Positions 42,622 to 53,988 are shown, counted from the first letter of the stretch. The stretch: DNA of 64,000 nt from Lentibacillus persicus (GCF_900112705.1 NZ_FOMR01000002.1:310001-374000); one strand, 5' to 3'. Program-made: numbers and translations. Notes: generated from the letters alone by a model not told the origin.

Positions 42622-44382
42622 TTAAAGCACCCGCGCGTGTCCTTTGTATATATCCCCTTTCGCACCATCGATTGTGATATCCGTACCATCCTGAATATTA
42701 TTATAGACGTCTTCCACGCCTACGATAACCGGAATGCCGAGGCTAAGTCCGACCACAGCCGCATGCGAAGTAATGCCGCCTTCTTCGGTAACGATACCCG
42801 CTGCTTTTTCAACAGCTTCCATCATGTCTCGGTCGGTGCCGTACGTTACAAGAATATCGTTTTCGTTTACTTTTTCAATTGCCTCAGAGGCGTTTCGGGC
42901 AACAACGGCCTTGCCATAAGCACTGGTTCGGCCTATGCCTTGTCCCTTTGCCATTACATCTCCTATTACATGGACTTTCATAAGATTGGTCGTGCCCTTT
43001 TCTCCAATCGGGACACCTGCTGTAACGATAACTCTGCTTCCTCGTTCAAACAGGTTTGTTCCCAGGGCTTCATCAATTGCAATATCAAGCATTTCATCGG
43101 TCGTTTCAGCTTTGCTCCCCATTATCGCATGCACGCCCCAAACAAGCGCTAATTGACGATTAACCGTTTCATGGTACGTTACCGCAACAATTGGTGCTTC
43201 CGGTCGATACTTTGAAATCATTCTGGCAGTATGCCCGCTCTCTGTCGGCGTAATAATTGCACTTACCGACAGATTCATAGCAGTGTGCGTAACTGACTGA
43301 CTAATGGCGTCGGTGATGGTCATGTCGACAGATTTAGAGCGATTTTCAAGGATGTGTTTATGATTCAATGCCGTTTCTGTTTTTATAGCAATATTTCGCA
43401 TCGTCTCTACTGATTCAACCGGATATTCGCCCGCAGCTGTTTCGCCAGAGAGCATAAGAGCATCTGTCCCGTCAAAAATTGCATTCGCCACATCGGACGC
43501 TTCCGCTCTTGTCGGCCTTGGATTCCACTGCATCGAATCAAGCATTTGAGTTGCCGTTATGACGGGCTTTCCGGCTGTATTGCATTGACTGATTAATTCC
43601 TTTTGCACCAGCGGAACATCTTCAGCCGGTGTCTCGACACCAAGATCTCCCCTTGCTACCATCAGACCATTGCTCACTTCCAGAATTGATGCAATGTTAT
43701 CGACACCTTCCTGATTTTCAATTTTTGGAATGATTTGAATGTGTGTTGCGTTATGCGCTTCAAGCAACTCCTGGATTTCTAAAATGTCTGATGGCCGCCT
43801 CACAAATGATGCCGCAATGAAATCGACGCCCTGTTCAATGCCGAATTCGATGTCTCGCGCGTCCTTGTCTGTAATTCCCGGCAAATTCACCCTCACGTTC
43901 GGAACGTTGACGCCTTTTTTGTTTTTAATGGTACCGGAATTTAAAGCTTGTGTTTTCAATTCGTTATTTTCTTTATCCACCTCAACAACTTCCAATTCAA
44001 TTAAGCCATCATCCAGTAAGATTTTTGACCCTTCATGAACATCATTGATCAACCCGCTGTAAGTAACCGAAAATCGATCTGCAGTTCCTTCGACTTCATC
44101 CATCGTGACATAAACAATACTGTCTTTTTCAATCTCGGCTTCACCATTCAGGAAGTTGCCTGTTCTGATTTCCGGTCCTTTCGTATCAAGTAGAATGGCA
44201 ATTGTTTTACCTGTTTGTGCAGCTGCCTGGCGGATATTTTGAATTCTTTGTTCATGTTCGGCAAAATCACCGTGAGAGAAATTCAGTCGGGCAACATTCA
44301 TTCCGGCTTCGATTAATTCTGTCAACGTTTCAACAGATTCAGAAGCAGGACCAATGGTGCATACAATTTTAGTATTTCGCAT
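42622..44382 (-). CDS. pyk: Pyruvate kinase with C-terminal phosphohistidine-like domain
   Basis: Final glycolytic enzyme: PEP plus ADP to pyruvate plus ATP. 586 residues, about 110 longer than enterobacterial PykF, because of the extra C-terminal domain typical of Bacillus. That domain carries [23 protein letters not shown], related to the swivelling domain of PEP-utilising enzymes. Core motifs: [35 protein letters not shown] with the active-site Lys, and [12 protein letters not shown]. It follows pfkA by 20 bases, so they form one operon. Confidence 0.97.
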   Translation of the reverse strand: MRNTKIVCTIGPASESVETLTELIEAGMNVARLNFSHGDFAEHEQRIQNIRQAAAQTGKTIAILLDTKGPEIRTGNFLNGEAEIEKDSIVYVTMDEVEGTADRFSVTYSGLINDVHEGSKILLDDGLIELEVVEVDKENNELKTQALNSGTIKNKKGVNVPNVRVNLPGITDKDARDIEFGIEQGVDFIAASFVRRPSDILEIQELLEAHNATHIQIIPKIENQEGVDNIASILEVSNGLMVARGDLGVETPAEDVPLVQKELISQCNTAGKPVITATQMLDSMQWNPRPTRAEASDVANAIFDGTDALMLSGETAAGEYPVESVETMRNIAIKTETALNHKHILENRSKSVDMTITDAISQSVTHTAMNLSVSAIITPTESGHTARMISKYRPEAPIVAVTYHETVNRQLALVWGVHAIMGSKAETTDEMLDIAIDEALGTNLFERGSRVIVTAGVPIGEKGTTNLMKVHVIGDVMAKGQGIGRTSAYGKAVVARNASEAIEKVNENDILVTYGTDRDMMEAVEKAAGIVTEEGGITSHAAVVGLSLGIPVIVGVEDVYNNIQDGTDITIDGAKGDIYKGHARVL

Positions 44383-44402
44383 TCTAGTGCCTCCTTAGCT
44401 CA

Positions 44403-45413
<1,011 letters not shown>

Positions 45414-45503
45414 TTATCACAAAAAGAGCATGCCGAGTTTATAGTCACTACTTCCACGATAATTGTAAATAAAACAAATATCAATTATTTATACTGGAAG
45501 TTT

Positions 45504-45533
45504 AAAAGAGGCTGACCATGTCAACCTCTCTTC
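45504..45533 (-). terminator. Terminator of accD-accA
   Basis: On the minus strand AGAGGTTGAC pairs with GTCAGCCTCT around ATG, followed by TTTAAAC. It begins right at the accA stop codon and precedes pfkA. Confidence 0.75.
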
Positions 45534-46489
45534 TAAATCTCTTTATAGTCACCCATTTTATTATACTTTTCCCATCTTTTTTCAAGCAATTCGCCGGCAT
45601 CGACATCTTTCAGTTCCTTGAGTGACTGTTCCAGCACAATATCGATATTCTCCGCTTGCGATTTCACATCACGATGTGCTCCACCCCTGGGTTCCGGGAT
45701 TATTTGATCAATAATCTCCAGCTGCTTCAAATCATACGACGTAATCATCATATTTTCAGCGGCTTGCTGAGCCAGACCGGAATCTTTCCATAATAATGCG
45801 GCAGCACCTTCAGGCGAAATAACTGAATAGGTGGAGTTCTCAAGCATATGAATCCGATCCCCCACGCCTAAACCAAGGGCGCCCCCGCTTCCGCCTTCAC
45901 CAATCACGATACAGATGATTGGGGTTTTAAGACCAGCCATCTCCATGAGGTTGCGGGCAATCGCTTCACTCTGCCCCCGTTCCTCCGCAGCTTTTCCGGG
46001 GTAAGCACCTTTAGTATCGATAAAACAAACCACAGGCCGGTTAAATTTTTCAGCCTGATACATATGTCTTAGCGCCTTTCGGTAACCTTCAGGATGAGGC
46101 ATGCCGAAGTTGCGTCGGATATTTTCTTTCGTATCTTTCCCCCGCTGGTGCCCGATAACAGTAACAGGGGTACCCTTATAATAAGCAACACCTGAAACAA
46201 TCGCTTCGTCATCTCCATATAATCGGTCCCCGTGAAACTCAATAAAGCTGGTAAATAATTTTTCAATATAATCCAATGTTGTCGGACGTTCCTGGTGACG
46301 CGCCATTTGGACACGCTGCCAAGGCTGCAGGTTGCCATATATATCATTTTCCAGTACTTCCAGCCGATTTTCAAGGGTGCTGATTTCTTCGGTTAAGTCG
46401 ATATCACTATCACTGGTAAATGACTTTAATTCCGCAATTTTTTCTTTTAAATCAACGATCGGTTTTTCAAAATCAAGTACGTGTTTCAT
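45533..46489 (-). CDS. accA: Acetyl-CoA carboxylase carboxyltransferase, alpha subunit
   Basis: One half of the carboxyltransferase that moves CO2 from biotin to acetyl-CoA, making malonyl-CoA for fatty acid synthesis. 318 residues with [18 protein letters not shown] at the start and the crotonase-like core [23 protein letters not shown] and [15 protein letters not shown]. The start overlaps the accD stop (ATGA), coupling the two subunits at equal output. Confidence 0.96.
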   Translation of the reverse strand: MKHVLDFEKPIVDLKEKIAELKSFTSDSDIDLTEEISTLENRLEVLENDIYGNLQPWQRVQMARHQERPTTLDYIEKLFTSFIEFHGDRLYGDDEAIVSGVAYYKGTPVTVIGHQRGKDTKENIRRNFGMPHPEGYRKALRHMYQAEKFNRPVVCFIDTKGAYPGKAAEERGQSEAIARNLMEMAGLKTPIICIVIGEGGSGGALGLGVGDRIHMLENSTYSVISPEGAAALLWKDSGLAQQAAENMMITSYDLKQLEIIDQIIPEPRGGAHRDVKSQAENIDIVLEQSLKELKDVDAGELLEKRWEKYNKMGDYKEI

Positions 46490-47346
46490 AAATCCTCTCC
46501 GCCTTTCTGATGCATGGAAAGCAGCGTTGAAAGCATGGATTGCATCTCATGGCGGTGAATCACTTTATCAAGCTGGCCATGCTTTAATAAAAATTCAGCG
46601 GTTTGAAAATCATCAGGCAACGCTTCATTAATTGTTTGTTCGATAATCCGGCGGCCTGCGAAACCAATAAGAGCTCCCGGTTCAGCAAAGTTGTAGTCAC
46701 CGATTGATGCAAAACTTGCCGACACACCCCCAGTAGTCGGGTGTGTCATCACAGAAATCATTAACCCTCCGGCCTCAGAAAAACGTTTTATAGCAACAGA
46801 TGTCTTGGCCATTTGCATCAAGCTTAAAACGCCTTCCTGCATTCTCGCACCGCCCGATGCAGTAAATATAATGAAAGGAAGTGACTGCTCGTTAGCGCGT
46901 TCAATTGCACGGGCAATCTTCTCCCCCACTACCGATCCCATACTGCCCATACGGAAGCTTGAATCCATGACACTGAATGCGGTCATTTGACCACCAATCT
47001 GACCTTTTCCAGTAACAACACCTTCATTCAGCCCCGTCTTTTGCCGGTCCTTTTCTACCTTTTCCTCATAATCGGGAAATTGCAGCGGGTTTGTGCTTGT
47101 AAGTTGCTTGTCCCATTCCTCGAACGTTCCTTGGTCAAAGAGAGAATGGATTCTTTCCCAGGCTGTTAATGGATGATGGCAATCACAATTTGGGCAAACA
47201 TTGAAATTCTTGTTCATCTCTTTCCGGTAATAGATTTTATGACAGTTTGTACACTTCTTCATTAACCCTTCCGGAATATCGAGTTTACTTTGTTCACTTG
47301 GGATGGCAGCATATTTTCTTTTCCTGCCAAAAAAATCCTTGAGCAA
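46486..47346 (-). CDS. accD: Acetyl-CoA carboxylase carboxyltransferase, beta subunit
   Basis: Partner of AccA in the alpha2beta2 carboxyltransferase. 286 residues. A four-Cys zinc finger at the N-terminus (CTNCHKIYY and CPNCDCHH, about residues 32-54), then the crotonase-like core with [33 protein letters not shown] and [13 protein letters not shown]. The gene order gntR-accD-accA suggests control by the upstream FadR-like regulator. Start after GGAGGAGGAATACCC. Confidence 0.96.
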   Translation of the reverse strand: MLKDFFGRKRKYAAIPSEQSKLDIPEGLMKKCTNCHKIYYRKEMNKNFNVCPNCDCHHPLTAWERIHSLFDQGTFEEWDKQLTSTNPLQFPDYEEKVEKDRQKTGLNEGVVTGKGQIGGQMTAFSVMDSSFRMGSMGSVVGEKIARAIERANEQSLPFIIFTASGGARMQEGVLSLMQMAKTSVAIKRFSEAGGLMISVMTHPTTGGVSASFASIGDYNFAEPGALIGFAGRRIIEQTINEALPDDFQTAEFLLKHGQLDKVIHRHEMQSMLSTLLSMHQKGGEDL

Positions 47347-47424
47347 GGGTATTCCTCCTCCTTTATAACACGGGCGAGCTAATCACTATTTCTACAGCCG
47401 TACGAAAAACGGCCGGCAATCCAT

Positions 47425-47493
47425 AACGAATCGGACATTAATGGCAGTCGCCCCCAACCGATGAGGGTCTTACTGCCAGTCAGATGCGGGATA
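47425..47493 (+). repeat. R2 repeat, copy 4 (lacks first hairpin), overlaps the gntR 3' end
   Basis: AACGAATCGGACATTAATGG, then the stem TGGCAGT / ACTGCCA enclosing CGCCCCCAACCGATGAGGGTCTT, then CAGATGCGGGATA. It matches the second half of R2 copies 1 and 2. The first hairpin is replaced by an unrelated GTACGAAAAACGGCCGG. Bases 47470-47493 are also the last codons of the GntR gene on the other strand. Confidence 0.8.
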
Positions 47494-48090
47494 AAATAGA
47501 TCTTCAATTTTTTTAAAGTTTTTATTTTGGTATAGTTGGAGAAGTTGCTCATAGAACGATTCGTCATATGAGAGACTGGAAATGGTATACGAAAATTCAT
47601 CCATCAGCTGCCACACTTTGGCAAGCAGCAAATTCTCCGTCTTATAAAATAAGTATTGAAAAAAAGCAACGTGCTTCTCCTCACTGCTTAACACATTATC
47701 TTGAACGATAGCCTTCAAGCTTTCGATATCTTCCTCATCAATATGGGTATACGCTATGCGGGCGGCTTCTTTTTCGATGATTTTTTTGGCAAACAACAGA
47801 TCCTGCCGTGTATTCGCCCCTTGAAGAATAAACGATGACAGGACTTCGACAGAGTGATATGGGCGATATTGACTTAGAAATGTTCCTTCACCGTGTCTTG
47901 TTTCAATTAAACCCAATAATTCCATCGCCCGCAATGCTTCTCGAATCGACGAGCGTCCCGCCTCCAGAGTCTCAGCCAGCTCACGCTCAGAAGGAAGCTT
48001 ATCCCCCGGCTTTAAGTCATGGGCATCGATATATTTGCGAAGTTCCTGTAAAATACCCTGATATACTTTTCGTTTTGGCGAAATGGACAC
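47470..48090 (-). CDS. GntR family regulator, FadR/FCD subfamily
   Basis: A DNA-binding regulator of about 206 residues. N-terminal winged helix with LKPGDKLPSERELAETLEAGRSSIREALRAMELLGLIETRHGEGTF, split here at LAETLEAGRSSIREALRAME. The C-terminal helical FCD-like ligand domain is short. It lies between the malic enzyme gene and accD, so fatty-acid or organic-acid control is likely. I prefer the GTG at 48088-48090 behind AAAGGAG. A TTG at 48123 is possible but has no ribosome binding site. The last codons (YPASDWQ) and stop come from repeat R2. Confidence 0.85.
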   Translation of the reverse strand: MSISPKRKVYQGILQELRKYIDAHDLKPGDKLPSERELAETLEAGRSSIREALRAMELLGLIETRHGEGTFLSQYRPYHSVEVLSSFILQGANTRQDLLFAKKIIEKEAARIAYTHIDEEDIESLKAIVQDNVLSSEEKHVAFFQYLFYKTENLLLAKVWQLMDEFSYTISSLSYDESFYEQLLQLYQNKNFKKIEDLFYPASDWQ

Positions 48091-48204
48091 AGCCGGCGTC
48101 ACTCCTTTTTCGGTTCTCAGCAATTAATAAGCATCACTGGGAGAGGATGCTTATTTTCCGCCAACCCGGCATTCATCTTCTATTAACCTGCCGGAGGACC
48201 TGAT

Positions 48205-49443
48205 TTATTCTTCATCGATTTTTGTCATAGCTCGTGTCTTCTCGGCTATTTCCTCAGGATCGACATTAATTCGTGCCACACCGGACTCCATTGCTGCTTT
48301 TGCGACGCTCGAAGCTACAAGCGGTGCTACCCTTGGATCGAACGGTGCCGGGATAACATAGTCTTCGGACAATTCTTCTTCGGTGATAAGTGAGGCTATT
48401 GCCTCAGCCGCAGCGATTTTCATTCTTTCATTTATGCGTGTCGCTCTGACATCCAGAGCACCACGAAAGATTCCCGGAAAGGCAAGGACGTTATTGACCT
48501 GATTTGGAAAATCAGAGCGGCCGGTACCGATTACTTTAGCGCCTGCTTCTTTTGCCTCACCAGGCAAAATTTCCGGATCAGGATTTGCCATAGCGAAGAT
48601 TATCGGGTCGTCGTGCATTTTTTCCACCATTTCTTTTGACAGCAAACCACCAACTGACACACCGATAAACACGTCAGCATCTTCCAATATGTCTTCGAGG
48701 GAACCTTCTTGTTTGTCTTTATTAGTCATTTTGGCAACTTCTTCTTTTACATCATTCATGCCATACTGTCTGCCCTCATAAATAGCGCCTTTGGAATCAC
48801 ACATAATCATATCGCGAACACCTAAATTATGCAGCAATTTAATAATTGCAATGCCGGCAGCGCCAGCACCATTGGCTACTACTTTAATATCTGAAAAGGA
48901 CTTTCCGGAGAGTTTCAAAGCATTCATAAGTCCCGCGACCGTTACAATTGCTGTGCCATGCTGATCATCGTGGAATATTGGAATGTTTGTTTCTTTTTTC
49001 AGTCTTTCCTCTATAATGAAACAGTTTGGTGCTGCAATATCCTCAAGGTTGACACCGCCGAAAGTGGGTTCCATCAGCTTTACAGTTTCCACAATTTTAT
49101 CGATTTCATGTGAGTCCAGACAAATCGGAAATGAGTCCACTCCAGCAAAACTCTTGAAAAGTACAGACTTTCCTTCCATCACTGGCAAAGATGCTTCAGC
49201 TCCAATGTTTCCAAGACCAAGAACAGCTGAACCATCACTTACAACAGCAACCATATTGCCCTTCATCGTATAATCATATACAGCATCTTTCCGATCATAG
49301 ATCTCCTTACACGGTTCTGCAACACCCGGGGAATATGCTAAACTTAAATCTCTTGCATTCCGGACAGGTACTTTTGCTTCAGTTGATAGCTTTCCTTGAT
49401 TCACTTTATGAATGTGTAATGCTTCGTCTCTAAGGTTAGGCAC
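48205..49443 (-). CDS. ytsJ: NAD(P)-dependent malic enzyme (YtsJ type)
   Basis: Oxidatively decarboxylates malate to pyruvate. In B. subtilis YtsJ is the main NADP-dependent form. 412 residues. LSLAYSPGVAEPCKEIYD at the N-terminus with the catalytic Tyr, GNMVAVVSDGSAVLGLGNIG, metal site IPIFHDDQHGTAIV and the dinucleotide fold VVANGAGAAGIAIIKLL. The GTG at 49441-49443 lies eight bases after AAGGAG. An in-frame GTG three codons upstream overlaps that site. A FadR-like palindrome lies about 115 bases upstream. The downstream hairpin at 48124-48153 has no T run. Confidence 0.93.
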   Translation of the reverse strand: MPNLRDEALHIHKVNQGKLSTEAKVPVRNARDLSLAYSPGVAEPCKEIYDRKDAVYDYTMKGNMVAVVSDGSAVLGLGNIGAEASLPVMEGKSVLFKSFAGVDSFPICLDSHEIDKIVETVKLMEPTFGGVNLEDIAAPNCFIIEERLKKETNIPIFHDDQHGTAIVTVAGLMNALKLSGKSFSDIKVVANGAGAAGIAIIKLLHNLGVRDMIMCDSKGAIYEGRQYGMNDVKEEVAKMTNKDKQEGSLEDILEDADVFIGVSVGGLLSKEMVEKMHDDPIIFAMANPDPEILPGEAKEAGAKVIGTGRSDFPNQVNNVLAFPGIFRGALDVRATRINERMKIAAAEAIASLITEEELSEDYVIPAPFDPRVAPLVASSVAKAAMESGVARINVDPEEIAEKTRAMTKIDEE

Positions 49444-49557
49444 ACAGTTCACTCCTTATAAGGTTTCTGAAAAGTTATGCTCCAATCTTGCTGACATAGT
49501 AAATTTTAGTGCAGATAAGGCAAAAACCCCGCCTCCAGAAAGATAAGTTTGGCAGGG

Positions 49558-49568
49558 TGGTCTGACCA
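49558..49568. promoter_or_regulatory. FadR-type palindrome upstream of ytsJ
   Basis: TGGTCTGACCA is a perfect palindrome (extended by G and C to 13 bases) identical to the core TGGTCnGACCA of the E. coli FadR operator. It lies upstream of a plausible ytsJ promoter (TTGCCT, 16 bases, TACTAT on the minus strand near 49490-49525). The FadR-like GntR regulator is encoded downstream in the same direction. Assignment is inference. Confidence 0.5.
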
Positions 49569-49613
49569 CTTAGTGATTTCATTATAACAGATGGCTTTTA
49601 TGTGTAAAGAAGA

Positions 49614-49647
49614 AAGATAGTCTGACATAGATTATCAGACCATCTTA
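49614..49647 (-). terminator. Terminator of dnaE
   Basis: On the minus strand AGATGGTCTGA pairs with TCAGACTATCT around TAATCTATG, followed by TTCTTCTTT. It starts at the dnaE stop codon. Confidence 0.7.
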
Positions 49648-52600
49648 CGTTGCTTTTACCGTATCAAGGACAACATTACTGCTCCCAAAATAGCCTCTCA
49701 AAGCGTTCAACGCTCTCTCATCGGGCGCCACCAAATAAGCGTATGATAATTTGTATGTTTTCTTTTCAGCTTGGTTATAAACGATGATTGGTGTATTGCC
49801 GGGACTTTCCCTCGCTGTTTTTTTAATAGCAGTAAACGCATCCTCACTATTTTCATCTGTTATTCTGATAAACAAGCGCTTGTGCTGATCAACTTCCCAA
49901 TTCGCTTCGTCAAATGTTCTCATCTTATTCAAAATCCATTGTATTTTGTTATTTCGGTTTTCAACTTTTCCGCTGAATTCGACAAGCGTCTCTTCGGCCA
50001 GCCATCGATGAACCTCTCTGTATAAGTCAGGAAAAACGACAGCTTCCATATCATCTGTTTCATCTCCGATTGTTAAAAAAGCCATTGGGTCCCCGCGCTT
50101 AGTCCGTATCGTTTTGATGTTTTGGACGATTGCTGCACTCTTCACGTCTCTTCTTCCCACCATTTTTGGTGCATCGGCCATGGTTATATAGCCGGCTGAT
50201 TTAAGAAGTCCCCGGTATTTGGCGAAAGGATGACTTGATATATATATGCCAAGAAGTGCTTTCTCATCACTCAATTTCTTCATAAGACTGAAATCTTCTA
50301 TGGCAACATAATTTTCTTCCAATTCCAGTTTATCCTGAAACAAACTTGATTGATTATTAAATTCCTTAAATAACTCACCTTGTTCCAAAGCCTGATCGAT
50401 TGATGCCAAGAGGCTTGCCCGATTATCATATAATTCATCGAAAGTTCCTGCCATAATCAGCGTTTCCAATGTCCTGCGATTAATAACGTTAAGTGATACA
50501 CGCAGACAAAAGTCGAATAAACTTTTAAAAACCCCGTTTTTTCTCTCCTCGATTATTTCGTTTATAACCTGATTGCCGATCCCCTTGATTGACATAAAGC
50601 CGATTCTGATTTGCCGATTCTCAACCGAGTACTTCCCAAAGCTTTTATTGATGGATGGCGGCGCTAAAGTTAAACCATGCCCGCCTAATTCTTTCATATA
50701 CGCGCTTATCTTATCGTGCTGTCCTCCGGCTGAACTCATTAGTTCGGCAAAGAAACTCGCCGGGTAATGTGTCTTTAAATACGCAAGTTGGTATGATATT
50801 TGACTGTAAGCTACCGCATGACTTCGATTGAAACCATAATTTGAAAATTTAACGATCCATTGGAAAATCTCTTCTGCTACAGCTTGGGTGTACCCGTTCC
50901 GTATGCACCCTTCAATAAAAGCACTTTTTTGCTCTGCCATGATTTCTTGTTGCTTTTTGCTGACGGCACGCCTTAAAATATCTGCCTGACCCAGGGTGAA
51001 GCCGGCAATTTTATGTGCTATTTGCATAATCTGCTCCTGGTAAATCAGCACGCCGTAAGTATTACTTAAAATTGGCTCCAGATCGGGGTGCGGATATTTA
51101 ACTGGCTCTTTACCATGTTTACGGTTAATATAGACTGGTATATTCTCCATAGGACCGGGACGATAGAGCGCATTGACCGCCACGATATCCTCAAATGTTG
51201 TCGGTTTTAGTTTCATCAGCACTTGTTTCATGCCCTGTGATTCAAGCTGGAAGATTCCGTTTGTCTTCCCCTGTTGCAATAAGTGATACGTCGGTACATC
51301 TTCCGACGGAATAGCCGGTAGTGTAATCGTATCTTTGGTCGAAAAGCGGATGGTTTTTAATATACGTTCAAGCAAAGTCAGATTTCTGAGACCCAAAAAA
51401 TCCATTTTTAATAAGCCGATTGCTTCAAGGTCATTCATGGCATATTGCGTCAGATATGTATCATGACTCCCTGCAGTCAATGGGACGTGCTCTCCCAATG
51501 GATCCTCACTGATAACAACACCGGCAGCGTGTGTCGATATATGACGCGGAATTCCTTCAAGTTTGGATGCTATTGTGAATAAAGCTTTTAACTTTTCCGA
51601 TTGTCGTATGTACGTTTGCAGATCTTCAGATTCACGCACATATGCAGTTATGGAATGTTTTGCCTGTACCGGGATTTCCTTTAAAATATAATAACTGTCG
51701 CCTTCATCAACATCCAATGTTTTAATCAGTTCCCGAAGTAATGAACGGGCAGCAAACGTACCAAATGTAACAATTTGAGCCACATGCTGCGTACCGTATT
51801 TATTGCGGACATAATCAATGACCTCATCTCTCCTGCGATCTGAAAAGTCGACATCTATATCAGGCATTGAAACGCGTTCCGGGTTCAAAAACCGCTCAAA
51901 CAGTAATCCATATTTAATCGGGTCAACTTCAGTAATACCGAGCACATAGGCTACCAGCGACCCCGCAGCAGAACCACGGCCGGGCCCCACCAGGATACGT
52001 TGCTCCTTGGCATACTTAATAAAGTCCCATACGATTAAAAAATAATCACTGAATTGCATTGACTGGATGATGTTCAACTCATAGACAAGCCGCTCTTCAA
52101 CCTCTTCAGTAACCGTCTCATATTTATCGTGTAAATTAGTGCGGCACAGTTTTTCAAGATACTTATTCGCATCCATCTCTTCTGGAACTGGATACGATGG
52201 CAGCATTCGCTTGTTAAAGTCCAACGTGACATTACATTTTTCTGAAATGATAGTTGTTTCAGATATAATCTCAGGCCAATCTATGCCCAAATGTTGCCGG
52301 ACCTCTGTCTCCGAACGTAAATGCCGTTGTTTAGACGAGGAATGCACGATGCGCAGCGGCCATTTTCGATCTTGCTTCATCGCACGTAAACAATCAAAAG
52401 CAATGGCATCTTTTTCGTTTAAATATCGGACATCGTTCAATAATACGGCTTTCGTCTGATATGTTTCGCTGAATGCTTTTATTGCCTGGTTCACATGCCG
52501 TTCTTCCTCCAGCCCATGATCTTGCACACCGAGGTAAAAATTTTCCCGGTCAAACATATCCCACGCGTAATCTAAATATTCTTTAACCTGTGCATAAGAC

Positions 52601-53007
52601 GCCTCCTGTAATTGAGCTCCAATACTGGACTCAACTGTGACAACAATACAAATCAGGTCCCCGCTAAAACGCTTCAAATCAGAGTGTTCAACACGTTCAT
52701 TGCCGGATAATTGAATGTCTGTGCTCAGCTTCATCAGATTTTTATAGCCTGCATTATTTTTGGCCAGAAGAATGCATGTATCTACTGCCTCATTTGCCGC
52801 AATCTCGACACGCATTCCAATGATAGGCTTAATACCTTTTTCAAGACATGCCTTATAAAATGGGATAGCACCATACAAAACATGTTCGTCTGTTAAGGCC
52901 AGCGCATTAAGTTGCAGTTCATGCGCTTTTTCGGTGAGTTTTTCCACGGTAATGGTACTGTTCATGAAGCTGTAACCGCTTCGGATTTGCAAATGCGTAA
53001 ACGACAT
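49645..53007 (-). CDS. dnaE: DNA polymerase III subunit alpha, DnaE type
   Basis: The second replicative polymerase of Firmicutes. It extends RNA primers with a short DNA stretch before PolC takes over, chiefly on the lagging strand. 1120 residues. N-terminal PHP domain (FTHLQIRSGYSFMNSTITVE and LALTDEHVLYGAIPFYKACL), polymerase core with catalytic Asp residues in MPDIDVDFSDRRRDEVIDY, GPGRGSAAGSLVAYVLGIT, a helix-hairpin-helix and a C-terminal OB fold (MAFLTIGDETDDMEAVVF). No proofreading exonuclease insert, so it is not PolC. Confidence 0.97.
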   Translation of the reverse strand: MSFTHLQIRSGYSFMNSTITVEKLTEKAHELQLNALALTDEHVLYGAIPFYKACLEKGIKPIIGMRVEIAANEAVDTCILLAKNNAGYKNLMKLSTDIQLSGNERVEHSDLKRFSGDLICIVVTVESSIGAQLQEASYAQVKEYLDYAWDMFDRENFYLGVQDHGLEEERHVNQAIKAFSETYQTKAVLLNDVRYLNEKDAIAFDCLRAMKQDRKWPLRIVHSSSKQRHLRSETEVRQHLGIDWPEIISETTIISEKCNVTLDFNKRMLPSYPVPEEMDANKYLEKLCRTNLHDKYETVTEEVEERLVYELNIIQSMQFSDYFLIVWDFIKYAKEQRILVGPGRGSAAGSLVAYVLGITEVDPIKYGLLFERFLNPERVSMPDIDVDFSDRRRDEVIDYVRNKYGTQHVAQIVTFGTFAARSLLRELIKTLDVDEGDSYYILKEIPVQAKHSITAYVRESEDLQTYIRQSEKLKALFTIASKLEGIPRHISTHAAGVVISEDPLGEHVPLTAGSHDTYLTQYAMNDLEAIGLLKMDFLGLRNLTLLERILKTIRFSTKDTITLPAIPSEDVPTYHLLQQGKTNGIFQLESQGMKQVLMKLKPTTFEDIVAVNALYRPGPMENIPVYINRKHGKEPVKYPHPDLEPILSNTYGVLIYQEQIMQIAHKIAGFTLGQADILRRAVSKKQQEIMAEQKSAFIEGCIRNGYTQAVAEEIFQWIVKFSNYGFNRSHAVAYSQISYQLAYLKTHYPASFFAELMSSAGGQHDKISAYMKELGGHGLTLAPPSINKSFGKYSVENRQIRIGFMSIKGIGNQVINEIIEERKNGVFKSLFDFCLRVSLNVINRRTLETLIMAGTFDELYDNRASLLASIDQALEQGELFKEFNNQSSLFQDKLELEENYVAIEDFSLMKKLSDEKALLGIYISSHPFAKYRGLLKSAGYITMADAPKMVGRRDVKSAAIVQNIKTIRTKRGDPMAFLTIGDETDDMEAVVFPDLYREVHRWLAEETLVEFSGKVENRNNKIQWILNKMRTFDEANWEVDQHKRLFIRITDENSEDAFTAIKKTARESPGNTPIIVYNQAEKKTYKLSYAYLVAPDERALNALRGYFGSSNVVLDTVKAT

Positions 53008-53152
53008 GCTATCCCACTTCTCCCTTTTTATGGTTATACTCTTATTATAGCTAATCCAGTTTAAAACTGCATTCTATACATTTTTGCCAGTTCCGGTATA
53101 TCTTGTCCGACTCATTCATAAAATGAACCAGTATACAGACAAGGAGTCTATA

Positions 53153-53488
53153 ATGATGGAAGAACGGTTTATCGCTCAACTCATTCACTGTTTTTTTATC
53201 GCTTTTGGTGTCATTATCGGTGGATCAATTATTGGCAGCATCGGCGGGTTTGTCACCGGGGATGCCCCTTTCGCTCAAATGAGCAGAATTGCTGACAGGT
53301 TACGAATTTGGGCAATCGTAGCCGCAATCGGGGGGACCTTCGATGCGATCGCTAATTTTGAAAAAGGCGTATTGGACGGCTCCACATTTGATTTGTTTAA
53401 ACAGATTATGCTTATTTTAACAGCTATGGGCGGGGTGAAAACCGGTATTATTATTATTAGCTGGCTGATTCAGGAGGATGTCGGATAA
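53153..53488 (+). CDS. ytrH: Sporulation protein YtrH
   Basis: A 111-residue protein with three hydrophobic segments, of the YtrH family, made in the mother cell under SigE in B. subtilis. GVIIGGSIIGSIGGFVTGDAPFAQMSRIADRLRIWA is the family core, split here at GGFVTGDAPFAQMSRIADRL. The ATG at 53153 follows AAGGAG. An in-frame upstream ATG at 53084 lacks a ribosome binding site. A weak SigE-like promoter may be GTATAT (53096-53101) with CATAAAAT (53117-53124). It is divergent from dnaE and overlaps ytrI. Confidence 0.88.
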   Translation: MMEERFIAQLIHCFFIAFGVIIGGSIIGSIGGFVTGDAPFAQMSRIADRLRIWAIVAAIGGTFDAIANFEKGVLDGSTFDLFKQIMLILTAMGGVKTGIIIISWLIQEDVG

Positions 53489-53988
53489 TGCATATCCCCC
53501 CATACTATAAAAAGTCATCTTTTCAGCGCTTTCTTGTCGGTGCGTTTACCGGAGCAGTCGTTGCATATTTTATATTTGTTTATATGCACGGAAATATGTA
53601 TGGAGAACTACTGCAGGAGAACCGCGATCTTAAATCTGAAGTACGTGAATTAAAACAGCAAAACGATGCATTGCTGGAAGATAATCAAAATCTTGATGAA
53701 AAGGCAAAGGAACCGGTAAAAGTGGAAACGATCGATATAACAATTGTTAATGAAGAAGATTTGCCGGATAAACTGATTATACACGACCTCGAAGAACTAA
53801 TGAAGGAGGAAATTAATCATATTATCGGCAAAGATCTATCCATTATTGCAGAGAGTGATGGTCTGTTAGAAGCCACAATCGAAAACAAAGTTTTTTCGAT
53901 TGATGATTTTGAATTCCAATTCACGATTGAAAAGCTATACCTGACTCCCACCGTAAAAATATCAGTGGAAGCCAACATAGCCGAGTAA
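53488..53988 (+). CDS. ytrI: Sporulation membrane protein YtrI
   Basis: A 166-residue protein with one N-terminal membrane helix (RFLVGAFTGAVVAYFIFVYM, about 11-31). A coiled coil follows at about 38-72 (ENRDLKSEVRELKQQNDALL), then an alpha/beta domain with LPDKLIIHDLEELMKEEINHIIG, split here at LIIHDLEELMKEEINHI. It matches YtrI, co-expressed with YtrH during sporulation in B. subtilis. The start overlaps the ytrH stop in TAATG, so they are coupled. Molecular function unknown. Confidence 0.88.
   Translation: MHIPPYYKKSSFQRFLVGAFTGAVVAYFIFVYMHGNMYGELLQENRDLKSEVRELKQQNDALLEDNQNLDEKAKEPVKVETIDITIVNEEDLPDKLIIHDLEELMKEEINHIIGKDLSIIAESDGLLEATIENKVFSIDDFEFQFTIEKLYLTPTVKISVEANIAE

Noticed and set aside
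42637-43152. 171-codon plus-strand frame opposite pyk
   Set aside because: Shadow of the pyruvate kinase gene, with no independent support.
48124-48153. Hairpin AATAAGCAT / ATGCTTATT between gntR and ytsJ as a terminator
   Set aside because: A real inverted repeat, but no T run follows on either strand, so I do not call it a terminator.
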